A stretch of DNA of 64,000 nt, from positions 1 to 64,000 of the forward strand of contig JBGQCF010000002.1 in the NCBI GenBank assembly GCA_041495205.1, in the 5' to 3' direction. Positions 34,318-42,925 of the stretch are shown here, in pieces (the stretch's first letter is position 1; every line of letters starts with the position of its first letter). The notes below the pieces were generated by a model. The model was not told where the DNA came from and ran no database searches. It was given only the letters and a program-made list of their open reading frames with translations. This stretch comes from JAHFRG01 sp041495205 (lineage in GTDB: Bacteria; Pseudomonadota; Gammaproteobacteria; Burkholderiales; JAHFRG01). Made by a program: the position numbers and the translations under genes.

Positions 34318-34524
34318 TTAGGACGTGGTCTGTATATTGGATGCTTGCTTGCCTTTTGGTCCTTGGGTTACTTCAAAGGACACTTTCTGCCCTTCTTTCA
34401 GAGTCTTAAACCCGTTCATGTTGATCGCGGAGAAATGCGCAAACAAATCTTCGCTGCCATCATCGGGAGTAATAAACCCATACCCTTTTGAATCGTTAAA
34501 CCACTTAACTGTACCAGTTGCCAT
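34318..34524 (-). CDS. Cold-shock-domain protein (CspA family)
   Basis: A 68-residue OB-fold nucleic-acid chaperone. It opens MATGTVKWFNDSKGYGFITP, which carries RNP-1 (KGYGFI), and LFAHFSAI is RNP-2. The whole length is the cold-shock domain, ending KGKQASNIQ. It melts mRNA structure. Expression of such genes is usually controlled through a long 5' leader, and about 150-200 bp of non-coding sequence upstream is compatible with that. Whether it is cold-inducible or constitutive cannot be told. Confidence 0.95.
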   Translation of the reverse strand: MATGTVKWFNDSKGYGFITPDDGSEDLFAHFSAINMNGFKTLKEGQKVSFEVTQGPKGKQASNIQTTS

Positions 34525-34770
34525 ATTGCTTCCTTGAAAAAAATTAACGGGCTCAAACCCGAACGCTGTTTGAGAATCAAGACCGCAAACGGTTTAACCG
34601 GTACTGCAGCTAACTTGAAGCCAAACATCCGAATCTGCCTTTTACGCCAATTCAAGCGCCTAAGTCAAGGGTTTGGGTAAAATATTTTTGGGGTGCACTT
34701 GAAAGGATACGGGCAATCGGCATACATTATTAATTAGTGGGCAGATGATGGAAAGCGCTTTAAACTACTA
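34525..34770. other. Divergent csp-clpS intergenic region
   Basis: 246 bp between the divergent starts. It has room for a long cold-shock leader on the minus side, with CTTCCTT-type sequence (GGAAGCAA read on the minus strand) just before the csp ATG as ribosome-binding site. The AT-rich word at 34722-34737, which also occurs in the aceA-icd region, lies about 35 bp upstream of clpS. No hairpin strong enough to name as a riboswitch is evident. Confidence 0.4.
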
Positions 34771-35079
34771 ATGGCTACCCGGCAACGCGAAGACACGGTA
34801 CTGGAGGCAAAGAAAAGCAAACTCAAGCCTCCCGCGATGTTCAAGGTTGTGCTGCTCAACGACGACTACACGCCTATGGATTTTGTGGTTGCGGTGCTGC
34901 AGACGATTTTTATGATGAACCGTGAACAGGCCACTCAAATCATGCTCAAAGTACATCGGGAAGGCATGGGGGTGTGCGGCGTCTATCCCAAGGACGTCGC
35001 TGCGACCAAAGTCGAACAGGTGGTGTCGTTTGCCAAGCAGCACCAGCATCCGCTGCAGTGCGTTATGGAACAAACGTGA
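34771..35079 (+). CDS. clpS: ATP-dependent Clp protease adaptor ClpS
   Basis: The N-recognin that delivers N-degron substrates to ClpAP. The 102-residue protein has the flexible N-terminus, then PPAMFKVVLLNDDYTPMDFVVAVLQTIF with the conserved NDDxTP motif (substrate alpha-amino contacts), MNREQATQIMLKVHREGMGVCGVYPKDVA with the binding-pocket His, and HPLQCVMEQT. clpA follows after 13 bp, the invariant proteobacterial pair. Confidence 0.97.
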   Translation: MATRQREDTVLEAKKSKLKPPAMFKVVLLNDDYTPMDFVVAVLQTIFMMNREQATQIMLKVHREGMGVCGVYPKDVAATKVEQVVSFAKQHQHPLQCVMEQT

Positions 35080-35092
35080 TGAGGAAAGTTGA

Positions 35093-37348
35093 ATGATAGC
35101 TCAAGAACTCGAAGTCAGCCTTCACATGGCGTTCATGGAAGCACGCCAGAAGCGTCACGAGTTTATCACCGTGGAACACCTGCTGTTGGCGTTGCTCGAC
35201 AACCTGACGGCTTCAGAAGTATTGCGGGCGTGCGCGGTCAACATTGAAGACCTGCGCAAAGTGCTGAGTGATTTCGTTGTCGAGCACACCCCGAAAGTAA
35301 GCGGCGAGGTGGATACCCAACCTACTTTAGGCTTCCAGCGCGTGATTCAGCGCGCCATCCTCCATGTGCAGTCCTCCGGCAAAAAGGAAGTCACCGGCGC
35401 CAATGTGCTGGTGGCGATTTTTGGCGAAAAGGATTCGCACGCGGTGTACTTCCTGCACCAGAAGGGGATTACCCGCCTCGATGTGGTTAACTACATCTCC
35501 CATGGCATCACCAAAGTGCCGCAAGGCACCTCGGCGAACAAGGCGGAAAGCGAGGCTGATACCGAGCAGGAGTCGAGTCCGGGAGGGGCGCTTGAAAACT
35601 ATACGATGAACCTGAACGCCTTGGCACTGGCGGGCAAGATTGATCCTTTGATTGGACGCGAGCGCGAGCTTGAGCGCGTAGTGCAGACCCTGTGCCGGCG
35701 CCGCAAGAACAACCCGCTCTTGGTGGGCGAAGCGGGTGTGGGCAAGACCGCGATTGCCGAAGGCCTGTCCCGGCGCATCGTGGAAGGCGATGTGCCCGAG
35801 GTGCTGAAGCACAGCCAGGTCTATGCGCTGGATATGGGCGCGCTGCTTGCCGGCACCAAGTACCGCGGCGATTTCGAGCAGCGCCTGAAAGCGGTGTTGA
35901 AACAGCTTTTGGACAATCCCAACGCCATTCTCTTCATCGACGAGATTCATACCCTGATTGGCGCGGGCGCGGCTTCAGGCGGCACGCTGGACGCTTCCAA
36001 CCTGCTTAAACCGGCGTTGAACCAGGGGCAGCTGAAATGCATTGGCGCCACCACTTACAACGAATACCGCGGGGTTTTCGAAAAAGACCATGCGCTGTCG
36101 CGCCGCTTCCAGAAAATCGACGTGGTGGAGCCGAGCATTGATGAGACCGTGGCTATCCTGCGCGGGCTGAAATCGCGTTTTGAATCACACCACGGGGTGA
36201 AATACACCGCCGCCGCGCTCAGCAGCGCTGCGGAACTGTCGGCGCGCTATATCAATGACCGCCATCTGCCGGACAAGGCGATAGATGTGATTGACGAAGC
36301 CGGGGCGGCGCAGAAAATCCTGCCCAAGTCCAAACAGAAAAAGGTCATCAGCAAGCATGAGATCGAGGAAATCATCGCTAAAATTGCGCGCATCCCGCCG
36401 CAGCATGTGTCCACCGATGACCGCACCGCGCTAAGAAACCTCGATCGCGATTTGAAAGCGGTGGTATTCGGCCAGGACCGGGCGATAGACGCGCTCGCCG
36501 CCGCGATCAAGAGTGCGCGGAGCGGCCTTAGCAATCCGCAAAAGCCGATCGGTTCGTTCCTGTTCTCCGGCCCGACCGGAGTGGGCAAGACCGAGGTAGC
36601 GCGCCAGCTTGCTTATATCATGGGTGTTGAGTTGATCCGCTTCGATATGTCCGAATATATGGAACGGCATGCGGTGTCGCGCCTGATCGGCGCCCCGCCC
36701 GGCTATGTGGGATTTGACCAAGGCGGTTTGCTTACGGAGGCGATTACCAAGCATCCTTACTCGGTGCTGCTGTTGGATGAAATCGAGAAAGCCCATCCCG
36801 ACATTTTCAACATCCTGTTGCAGGTGATGGACCATGGCACGCTCACCGACAACAACGGGCGCAAGGCCGATTTCCGCAACGTGATGATCGTCATGACCAC
36901 CAACGCCGGAGCGGAATCGCTCTCCAAGACTGCCATCGGTTTTACCCCCGGAAAGCACGCTGGAGATGAAATGGTGGAAATCAAGCGCCTGTTTACTCCA
37001 GAATTCAGGAACCGGCTTGATGCCACCATCTCGTTTGCCGCGCTTGACCATGAGGTGATTCTCAGGGTGGTGGATAAATTCCTGATGCAGCTTGAAGAGC
37101 AGTTGCAGGAGAAGAAAGTTGACGCGCACTTTACCGACGCGCTGAAGAGTTACCTGGCCAAACGCGGTTTCGATCCGGTGATGGGTGCGCGCCCCATGGC
37201 CAGGCTGATCCAGGACACGATCCGCAGCGCGCTTGCCGATGAACTGCTGTTCGGCAAGCTGGCCAATGGCGGTAAGGTGACGGTCGATCTTGACGACCAG
37301 GAAAAAATACGCCTGGTTTTTGCCGATCAAGCCGAAAGCGTCGTTTAG
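35093..37348 (+). CDS. clpA: ATP-dependent Clp protease ATP-binding subunit ClpA
   Basis: A 751-residue unfoldase of the ClpAP protease. The N-domain (residues 1-145) has MIAQELEVSLHMAFMEARQKRHEFITVEHLLLALL. The D1 AAA+ module has Walker A GEAGVGKTAIAEGLS and Walker B ILFIDEIHTLIG. The D2 module has GPTGVGKTEVARQLA and VLLLDEIEKAHPDIFN. A ClpP-docking IGL/IGF-type loop is seen in SKTAIGFTPG. It lacks the ClpB middle domain, which settles ClpA over ClpB. clpP is not in the window. Confidence 0.97.
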   Translation: MIAQELEVSLHMAFMEARQKRHEFITVEHLLLALLDNLTASEVLRACAVNIEDLRKVLSDFVVEHTPKVSGEVDTQPTLGFQRVIQRAILHVQSSGKKEVTGANVLVAIFGEKDSHAVYFLHQKGITRLDVVNYISHGITKVPQGTSANKAESEADTEQESSPGGALENYTMNLNALALAGKIDPLIGRERELERVVQTLCRRRKNNPLLVGEAGVGKTAIAEGLSRRIVEGDVPEVLKHSQVYALDMGALLAGTKYRGDFEQRLKAVLKQLLDNPNAILFIDEIHTLIGAGAASGGTLDASNLLKPALNQGQLKCIGATTYNEYRGVFEKDHALSRRFQKIDVVEPSIDETVAILRGLKSRFESHHGVKYTAAALSSAAELSARYINDRHLPDKAIDVIDEAGAAQKILPKSKQKKVISKHEIEEIIAKIARIPPQHVSTDDRTALRNLDRDLKAVVFGQDRAIDALAAAIKSARSGLSNPQKPIGSFLFSGPTGVGKTEVARQLAYIMGVELIRFDMSEYMERHAVSRLIGAPPGYVGFDQGGLLTEAITKHPYSVLLLDEIEKAHPDIFNILLQVMDHGTLTDNNGRKADFRNVMIVMTTNAGAESLSKTAIGFTPGKHAGDEMVEIKRLFTPEFRNRLDATISFAALDHEVILRVVDKFLMQLEEQLQEKKVDAHFTDALKSYLAKRGFDPVMGARPMARLIQDTIRSALADELLFGKLANGGKVTVDLDDQEKIRLVFADQAESVV

Positions 37349-37538
37349 TCTGGGGTCCTATCGAATAGCCCGTCCCAAGTTTACCGCGCGCTGCGGCAAT
37401 TAGCCTTGGACCGGAGAAGAAAACCACGCTGGCGGTGGAAGGCGGCGTCGGGTTGTCTCATGCGTCTACCGAACTCGAGCGACAGTACGGCTGGGGGTGG
37501 GCACAGAGTATTCGGGCCGATCTGTTGGCCTGAAAGGC

Positions 37539-38666
37539 TTAGCGCTTGAACGGGCTGTGCTCAGTGAGCTCATCAATATAGTGCGTGATGCCGCGGGTCT
37601 CCTGGCCCAAATATTTTTCTATGGCTTGCGCGAATTGCGGGTGGGCCAGCCAATGCGCTGACCAGGTTCTTACCGGCAGGAAGCCGCGCGCGAGCTTGTG
37701 TTCTCCTTGCGCGCCACCTTCGAAATAACGCAGCCCACGCGCGATGCAAAATTCGATCGCCTGGTAATAGCAGGTTTCGAAATGCAGCCCCGGCACAAAC
37801 TCCATTGCCCCCCAATAGCGCCCGTATAAGCGCTCCTGGTTGTGGAAATTAAGTGCAGCAGCCAGCGGCACGCCTTCCCGCCGCGCCACAATCAACAACA
37901 TATGCTGCGGGAGGGTTTCCCCGAGCCGCATGAAAAATTCCAGATTGAGATAGGGCGTGGAGTAGTGCTCGCGGTAAGTGTGGTTATAACAAGCGGTGAA
38001 AAATCTCCAATGTGCTTCAGTGATGGCAGTGCCTTCCAGCCATTCGCAGGTGATTCCGGCATCCTGCACTTTACTTCGCTCGTGCCGGATGTTCTTTCTT
38101 TTGTGATGGCTGAGCCTCTCGAGAAAGCCGGCAAAATCGCGGTAGCCGTGGTTTTCCCAGTGAAACTGCACCCCCTCTCTCAATAGCAGGCCATGCGATT
38201 GCAATTGTTGCGCCTCTGCATCCTGCGGAAACAAGCAATGCAGCGAAGATGCGCCCGATTGCTGCGCGAACTCCAGAGCCGCACTCAGCATCAGCGATTT
38301 TTGCTCGGGCGTTTTTGCCAACAGTCGTTTGCCGGTAATAGGCGTGAACGGCACCGCGCAAAGCAGCTTGGGGTAATAACGATGTCCGAAACGCCGGTAC
38401 GCATCCGCCCAGTCCCAATCGAAAACATATTCGCCGTAGGAGTGTGCTTTCAGGTAGAGCGGCATGGCGCCCACCAATCCGCCGTTTTGCCACAGCGTTA
38501 TAAATCGCGGAGTCCAGCCGGTTTGCGGACAGGCACAGCCGGTCTCGTGCAGCGCGCTGAAGAATTCATGGCGCAGGAAGGGAGCATCGCCGGCAAGCTC
38601 ATTCCAGCTTTGCGCCGGAATTTCACTGAGCGTTTCAACAACCTTGATTTGGTATGAGTGGTCCAT
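37539..38666 (-). CDS. DUF482/GNAT-fold family protein
   Basis: A 375-residue protein of the DUF482 (COG3146) family, often described as predicted N-acyltransferases. Recognisable segments are LAGDAPFLRHEFFSALHETGC, GAMPLYLKAHSYGEYVFDWDWADAYRRFG, YYPKLLCAVPFTPITGKRLL, LSHHKRKNIRHERSKV, GRYWGAMEFVPGLHFETCYYQAIEFCI and FEGGAQGEHKLARGFLPVRTWSAHW. The two-lobed GNAT-like fold suggests aminoacyl or acyl transfer, but no substrate is proven. It is divergent from nadE. The 190 bp between it and clpA contain nothing I can recognise. Confidence 0.85.
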   Translation of the reverse strand: MDHSYQIKVVETLSEIPAQSWNELAGDAPFLRHEFFSALHETGCACPQTGWTPRFITLWQNGGLVGAMPLYLKAHSYGEYVFDWDWADAYRRFGHRYYPKLLCAVPFTPITGKRLLAKTPEQKSLMLSAALEFAQQSGASSLHCLFPQDAEAQQLQSHGLLLREGVQFHWENHGYRDFAGFLERLSHHKRKNIRHERSKVQDAGITCEWLEGTAITEAHWRFFTACYNHTYREHYSTPYLNLEFFMRLGETLPQHMLLIVARREGVPLAAALNFHNQERLYGRYWGAMEFVPGLHFETCYYQAIEFCIARGLRYFEGGAQGEHKLARGFLPVRTWSAHWLAHPQFAQAIEKYLGQETRGITHYIDELTEHSPFKR

Positions 38667-38775
38667 GCTGCTTTAAACCAACGTATGCTAGACCCATGCC
38701 GAATCATTTGCTGGCGCGCTGATATTGTGGCGGCTCAGTTCGGGTGGCGCAAGCAAAAAATGTTATATTGATGCG

Positions 38776-40377
38776 ATGAAAATAGCGGTCGCTCAAATCA
38801 ATGCTACGGTCGGCGATCTTGCCGGCAACGCAGCGAAAATCCTGAGCTTCGCAGATCAGGCCAAAGCCGGGAAAGCGAGCTTGATGGTGGCGCCGGAATT
38901 GTGCCTTTCCGGTTACCCGCCGGAAGACCTGCTGTTGCGCGAGGGCTTTTATCGCGCCTGCCAGGAAGCCCTGCAGGATTTGGCGAACAAAGTGCATGGC
39001 GTCGCCGTGGTGGCAGGCCACCCGCTTGCGGTAGGAGAAAAACGCTATAACGCCGCCTCGGTGATCAGGGATGGCAAAATTATTGCCACCTACCATAAGC
39101 TGAAGCTACCGAATTACACCGTATTCGACGAACAGCGTTATTTTGTTCCGGGAACGGAAGCGTGCGTATTCGAGCTTGATGGGGTGCGCTTCGGCGTGAA
39201 TATTTGCGCCGACATCTGGGAGCCGCACGCGGCGCAATGCGCAAGACAAGCGGGTGCGCAAGTGCTGTTGGTGCTGAACGCTTCCCCATACCACATGAAC
39301 AAGCAATCGACGCGCTACGAGGTGGTGGAGGAGCGCGTGCATGAAACCGGGATGGCGATTATTTATGCCAACCTGGTCGGCGGGCAGGATGAACTGGTAT
39401 TCGACGGCGCTTCGTTCGCGGTGAACCAGAAAGCAGAGATCACACACCAATTTCCGGCGTTTCGCGAGGGGCTTTACTGGGTGACGCTGGAAAACGGCGT
39501 TCCTGTCCCCGGCGACAAGGCGCCGGCGCAAACGCTGGAAGCCACCGTGTACCAGGCGTTGTGCCTGGGGGTGCGCGATTATGTTACGAAAAACGGGTTC
39601 CACGGCGCGCTGGTAGGTCTCTCCGGCGGCATTGATTCGGCGTTGACGCTCGCTATCGCCGCGGATGCGCTGGGCGCGGACAAGGTGCGCGCGGTGATGA
39701 TGCCTTCGCCCTATACTGCCAATATGAGCGTGGAGGATTCACGCAGCATTGCCCAAACCCTGGGGGTGCGCTACAGCGAGATTCCCATCAAGCAGATGTT
39801 CGATCAGTTTCTCGGTGCGTTGGCGTCTGAATTTGCCGGCCTGCCCCCCGACACGACGGAAGAAAATTTGCAGGCGCGCATCCGCGGTACCTTGCTTATG
39901 GCGCTCTCCAACAAATTTGGCGCGATCGTGCTCACCACCGGCAACAAAAGTGAAATGGGCGTGGGTTATGCCACGCTTTACGGCGATATGGCAGGGGGAT
40001 TTGCGGTGCTCAAGGATATAGCCAAGACCCTGGTGTACCGGCTTGCGCGCTATCGCAACAGCCTGTCCCAGGTGATACCGAAGCGTGTGATTGAGCGCGC
40101 ACCTTCTGCCGAATTGAAGCCCGATCAAACCGACCTGGACAGCCTGCCGCCGTATGACACCCTGGATGCCATCATGGAGGCCTACGTGGAGCAGGATTTG
40201 AGCCCGGAAGAAATTATACGCAGCGGTTTCAGCGCGGATGACGTGCAGCGCGTGGTGCGGCTTATTAAATCCAGCGAGTACAAGCGCCGCCAGTCCCCGG
40301 TGGGCATCCGCATCACCCACCGTGGTTTCGGCAAGGACTGGCGCTATCCGATTACTTCCAAGTACCGGGATATTTGA
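38776..40377 (+). CDS. nadE: Glutamine-dependent NAD+ synthetase
   Basis: A 533-residue two-domain enzyme. The N-terminal nitrilase-fold amidase has the Glu41-Lys110-Cys144 triad in VAPELCLSGYPPEDLL, YHKLKLPNYTVFDEQRYF and VNICADIWE. The C-terminal synthetase has the PP-loop GLSGGIDSAL (281-290), PSPYTANMSVEDS, TGNKSEMGVGYATLYGDMAGGF and SAELKPDQTDLDSLPPYD. The N-terminus was set at the ATG at 38776, where MKIAVAQINATVGD matches the family; the frame is open for 17 more codons upstream. It is followed 83 bp later by glnB. Confidence 0.97.
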   Translation: MKIAVAQINATVGDLAGNAAKILSFADQAKAGKASLMVAPELCLSGYPPEDLLLREGFYRACQEALQDLANKVHGVAVVAGHPLAVGEKRYNAASVIRDGKIIATYHKLKLPNYTVFDEQRYFVPGTEACVFELDGVRFGVNICADIWEPHAAQCARQAGAQVLLVLNASPYHMNKQSTRYEVVEERVHETGMAIIYANLVGGQDELVFDGASFAVNQKAEITHQFPAFREGLYWVTLENGVPVPGDKAPAQTLEATVYQALCLGVRDYVTKNGFHGALVGLSGGIDSALTLAIAADALGADKVRAVMMPSPYTANMSVEDSRSIAQTLGVRYSEIPIKQMFDQFLGALASEFAGLPPDTTEENLQARIRGTLLMALSNKFGAIVLTTGNKSEMGVGYATLYGDMAGGFAVLKDIAKTLVYRLARYRNSLSQVIPKRVIERAPSAELKPDQTDLDSLPPYDTLDAIMEAYVEQDLSPEEIIRSGFSADDVQRVVRLIKSSEYKRRQSPVGIRITHRGFGKDWRYPITSKYRDI

Positions 40378-40460
40378 TTCGTCCCGGGGTTCGCTGCGGC
40401 TTCATTTATCTATTTTGCTTTTGGCACTATACTAAGAATCTTGGCAGTTGGAGAAACCTG

Positions 40461-40799
40461 ATGAAAAAAATCGAGGCGGTGATCAAACCCTTTAAGCTCG
40501 ACGAAGTACGCGAGGCTTTGTCCACAATCGGGGTAAGCGGCCTGACCGTAACCGAAGTAAAAGGTTTTGGCAGGCAGAAAGGCCATACCGAACTTTATCG
40601 CGGCGCCGAATATGTGGTGGATTTTCTACCCAAAGTGAAAATCGAAGTGGTGGTGCCGGAAAAACTCACCGACGCGGCTATCGAAGCGATCGTCAAAGCT
40701 GCACGCACCGGCAAGATCGGCGACGGCAAGATTTTCGTGACTTCAGTGGGGCAGGTGGTGCGCATCCGCACCGGAGAAACCGACGAGGCGGCGATTTAA
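40461..40799 (+). CDS. glnB: Nitrogen regulatory protein P-II
   Basis: A 112-residue trimeric signal protein that senses 2-oxoglutarate and ATP/ADP and is uridylylated by GlnD. MKKIEAVIKPFKLDEVREAL opens the protein. The T-loop contains the uridylylation site Tyr51 (YRGAEYVVDFLPKVKIE), the B-loop is KAARTGKIGDGKIFV, and the C-loop ends RIRTGETDEAAI. No amtB is adjacent, so it is named GlnB rather than GlnK. A TATACT box at 40428-40433 is a likely -10; the sigma-54 signature is absent. Co-location after nadE is common in betaproteobacteria. Confidence 0.95.
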   Translation: MKKIEAVIKPFKLDEVREALSTIGVSGLTVTEVKGFGRQKGHTELYRGAEYVVDFLPKVKIEVVVPEKLTDAAIEAIVKAARTGKIGDGKIFVTSVGQVVRIRTGETDEAAI

Positions 40800-40864
40800 T
40801 GGGTTGAGCGTTCGGAGTTCAGTGTTGAGTGTTTGTTTTTTTCTTGCTCGGCCAAGCTCAACTC

Positions 40865-41422
40865 TCAGCCTTTCAGCAGCACAGTCATCGCGCCGCTCCC
40901 GCCGTCCACCGGACGCGCTTCGCAATACGCCAAAATTTCTTCACGCTGCGTAAGCCAGGCGCGCACCTTGTGCTTGAGCACCGGCTCCTGGTTTTTCGAG
41001 CCCAATCCCTTGCCGTGAATGATGCGCACACAGCGCAGGCCGCGTTTCGCGCTGCTGTTCAGAAACACCACCAGGCTTGAGCGCGCCTGGCCGCTGTTTT
41101 GCCCGTGCAAATCCAGTTCGTCCTGAACCACCCAGTGGCCTCGGCGCAATTTTTTGAGGACCTGCCGCGACAAGCCGGGCCGCAGGAAAGATGCTTCGTC
41201 GCCGGATTCCGGTGGAGGGACCCAATCGGAAAGCGATTCGGAAAGCGCCGCCTGCTCGTCGCGCAAGGTTTGCAAGGGCAATGGAGGAGGAAGTTTTGCC
41301 GCCGGTTGCACGCGCCCGCTGTGACGTAAAGGCTTGGCGCCTTCCACCGCCTGGCGAAACAGCTTGCTTTCCTCTTCCGGCAGGGGCGCCTCCTTGCCGG
41401 AATCGCCTTTACGGGTATTCAT
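40865..41422 (-). CDS. Smr-domain protein
   Basis: A 185-residue protein with a Pro/charge-rich N-terminal 95 residues and a C-terminal Smr (MutS2-related) domain: DELDLHGQNSGQARSSLVVFL with the DLHG motif at 104-107, RCVRIIHGKGLGSK with HGKG at 136-139, and GSGAMTVLLK at the end. Stand-alone Smr proteins of this length resemble E. coli SmrA/SmrB (YfcN), which act on nicked DNA or collided ribosomes. The activity here is not known. Its ATG overlaps the trxB stop (ATGA), so the two are coupled. Confidence 0.9.
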   Translation of the reverse strand: MNTRKGDSGKEAPLPEEESKLFRQAVEGAKPLRHSGRVQPAAKLPPPLPLQTLRDEQAALSESLSDWVPPPESGDEASFLRPGLSRQVLKKLRRGHWVVQDELDLHGQNSGQARSSLVVFLNSSAKRGLRCVRIIHGKGLGSKNQEPVLKHKVRAWLTQREEILAYCEARPVDGGSGAMTVLLKG

Positions 41423-42381
41423 CCTAGATTGTCCAGATATTTTTCCGCGTCGAGCGCCGCCATGCAGCCGGAGCCCGCGCTGGTCACCGCCTGTCGGTAG
41501 ACGTGATCCTGCACATCGCCTGCGGCGAACACTCCGGGAACGCTGGTTGCCATGGCGTTTCCCTGATCGCCGCCCTGGGTGACGATATAGCCGTTCACCA
41601 TTTTCAGCTGCCCTTTGAACAGTTCGGTGTTCGGTGTATGGCCGATAGCGATAAACACGCCTTGTAAATCAAGCTTGGCGATCTCGCCGTTCTTGACATT
41701 CTTAACGCGGATCCCGGTTACACCGCTGTTGTCCCCCAGCACCTCTTCCAGAAGGTGGTTCCAGGCGATCGTGACATTGCCGCTGCGGGTTTTTCCCATG
41801 AGCTTTTCGATCAGGATTTTTTCCGCGCGAAATTTGTCGCGCCGGTGAATCACGGTTACTTTTCTCGCGATATTCGATAAATACAACGCCTCTTCCACGG
41901 CGGTATTGCCGCCGCCCACCACCGCCACGTCCTGCCCTTTGTAAAAAAATCCGTCGCAGGTCGCGCAGCCGGATACACCCTTGCCCATGAACGCCAGCTC
42001 GGAAGGCAGGCCCAGGTATTTGGCGGAAGCGCCGGTGGCGATGAGCAGCGCATCGCAAGTGTAACTGCCTTCGTCGCCGATCAGCTTGAACGGCTTTTCA
42101 GTGAGTTTCACGGTGTGAATGTGGTCGAAAATGACCTCGGTTTCGAAGCGTTGCGCGTGCTTGAGAAAACGCTCCATCAATTCCGGGCCCTGCACACCCG
42201 CGGCATCTGCCGGCCAGTTGTCCACATCGGTGGTGGTCATGAGTTGCCCTCCTTGCGCCAGCCCGGTAATCAATACCGGTTTAAGGTTGGCACGCGCGGC
42301 ATAAACAGCCGCGGTATATCCGGCGGGACCGGATCCCAAAATCAATAGACGGGAATGTTTGGCGGGTTTGCTCATAATCAT
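41419..42381 (-). CDS. trxB: Thioredoxin reductase
   Basis: An FAD/NADPH flavoprotein that reduces thioredoxin. The 320-residue protein has the FAD-binding ILGSGPAGYTAAVYAAR (15-30), the redox pair Cys139/Cys142 in SGCATCDGFF, the NADPH motif VVGGGNTAVEEALYLSNIA, and the C-terminal FAD motif GVFAAGDVQD. It is the low-Mr type. Two in-frame ATGs (42381 and 42375) are possible and neither has a good ribosome-binding site. It is coupled to the downstream smr gene. Confidence 0.97.
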   Translation of the reverse strand: MIMSKPAKHSRLLILGSGPAGYTAAVYAARANLKPVLITGLAQGGQLMTTTDVDNWPADAAGVQGPELMERFLKHAQRFETEVIFDHIHTVKLTEKPFKLIGDEGSYTCDALLIATGASAKYLGLPSELAFMGKGVSGCATCDGFFYKGQDVAVVGGGNTAVEEALYLSNIARKVTVIHRRDKFRAEKILIEKLMGKTRSGNVTIAWNHLLEEVLGDNSGVTGIRVKNVKNGEIAKLDLQGVFIAIGHTPNTELFKGQLKMVNGYIVTQGGDQGNAMATSVPGVFAAGDVQDHVYRQAVTSAGSGCMAALDAEKYLDNLG

Positions 42382-42575
42382 GGAGGAAGCTAATGCGGCA
42401 TCATACCCAGTGGCAAAGCATCCAGTATATGGGCGGCAAGCCGGTTTTCAACCAACGCGGCTTCTAGACGCAATCTAAAACGTTTGCGCGAATTTAGCAG
42501 TAATAGACAACCCTGTCGAGTAACCCTAAGAAGAACGGTATATTTTCTCCTCGTATATTGTCCTATAATCATGAG

Positions 42576-42849
42576 GGAACCTCTGATTAAGTCCTCCACG
42601 GATTGCGTTGCCGGCAAAATGCAGATGGATGCAAGGCGCACGACGAAGGTCGTAGCTAGGACTACGACACCGAGGAGTGCAACGCCGCAGACGCCGCATT
42701 TTGCCGCAACCCGGAGGGACGGTGCTTTCCGGGCTGCCTGCTTTGTCGCTCGGCTTGCCAAGGGGAATAACCCTTGGCTGCGCCTCGCTTCGCGCACTCC
42801 ATCCCGGAAAACCACCGTCGCAACCGCGTGGGACTTAATCAGAGGTTCC
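42576..42849. repeat. 274-bp structured repeat with 19-bp terminal inverted repeats (copy 2)
   Basis: Identical in length and termini to the element at 61-334, with about 20 substitutions (roughly 93% identity by eye). The inner hairpins GTCGTAG/CTACGAC and GCCAAGGG/CCCTTGGC are unchanged in their stems, while their 6-base loops differ by two bases and one base. The outer arms keep 10-bp and 8-bp cores (42613-42622/42696-42705 and 42726-42733/42803-42810). Both copies are followed by CTAG. No clean target duplication is seen. It separates trxB from the Crp/Fnr gene and ends 31 bp before the short leader frame. Confidence 0.85.
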
Positions 42850-42880
42850 CTAGCGTATGATTCAATCTCGGGGAGGATTG

Positions 42881-42925
42881 ATGATGGGCACCATCGCGGG
42901 GGCTGTCGGCGGGTTAAGCTCATGA
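42881..42925 (+). CDS. Possible 14-residue leader peptide upstream of the Crp/Fnr gene
   Basis: A strong GGGGAGGA site (42870-42877) precedes ATGATG, which opens the short frame MMGTIAGAVGGLSS. Its TGA overlaps the ATG of the regulator gene in an ATGA junction. The regulator itself has no convincing ribosome-binding site, so translation may be coupled through this leader. There is no independent evidence that the peptide exists. Confidence 0.35.
   Translation: MMGTIAGAVGGLSS

Noticed and set aside
37349..37538. A possible pseudogene between clpA and the DUF482 gene
   Set aside because: I read all frames and saw no family-like stretch; it is left as unassigned intergenic sequence.
40378..40460. 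A sigma-54 promoter for glnB (TTGGCACTATAC)
   Set aside because: TGGCAC is present, but the required GC of the -12 element is missing at the right distance; TATACT fits a sigma-70 -10 better.
42484..42921. An N-terminal extension of the Crp/Fnr protein reading through the 274-bp element
   Set aside because: The first 146 codons are repeat sequence with no family match. The regulator fold begins at MNTSMNELLENVVLFSGL.
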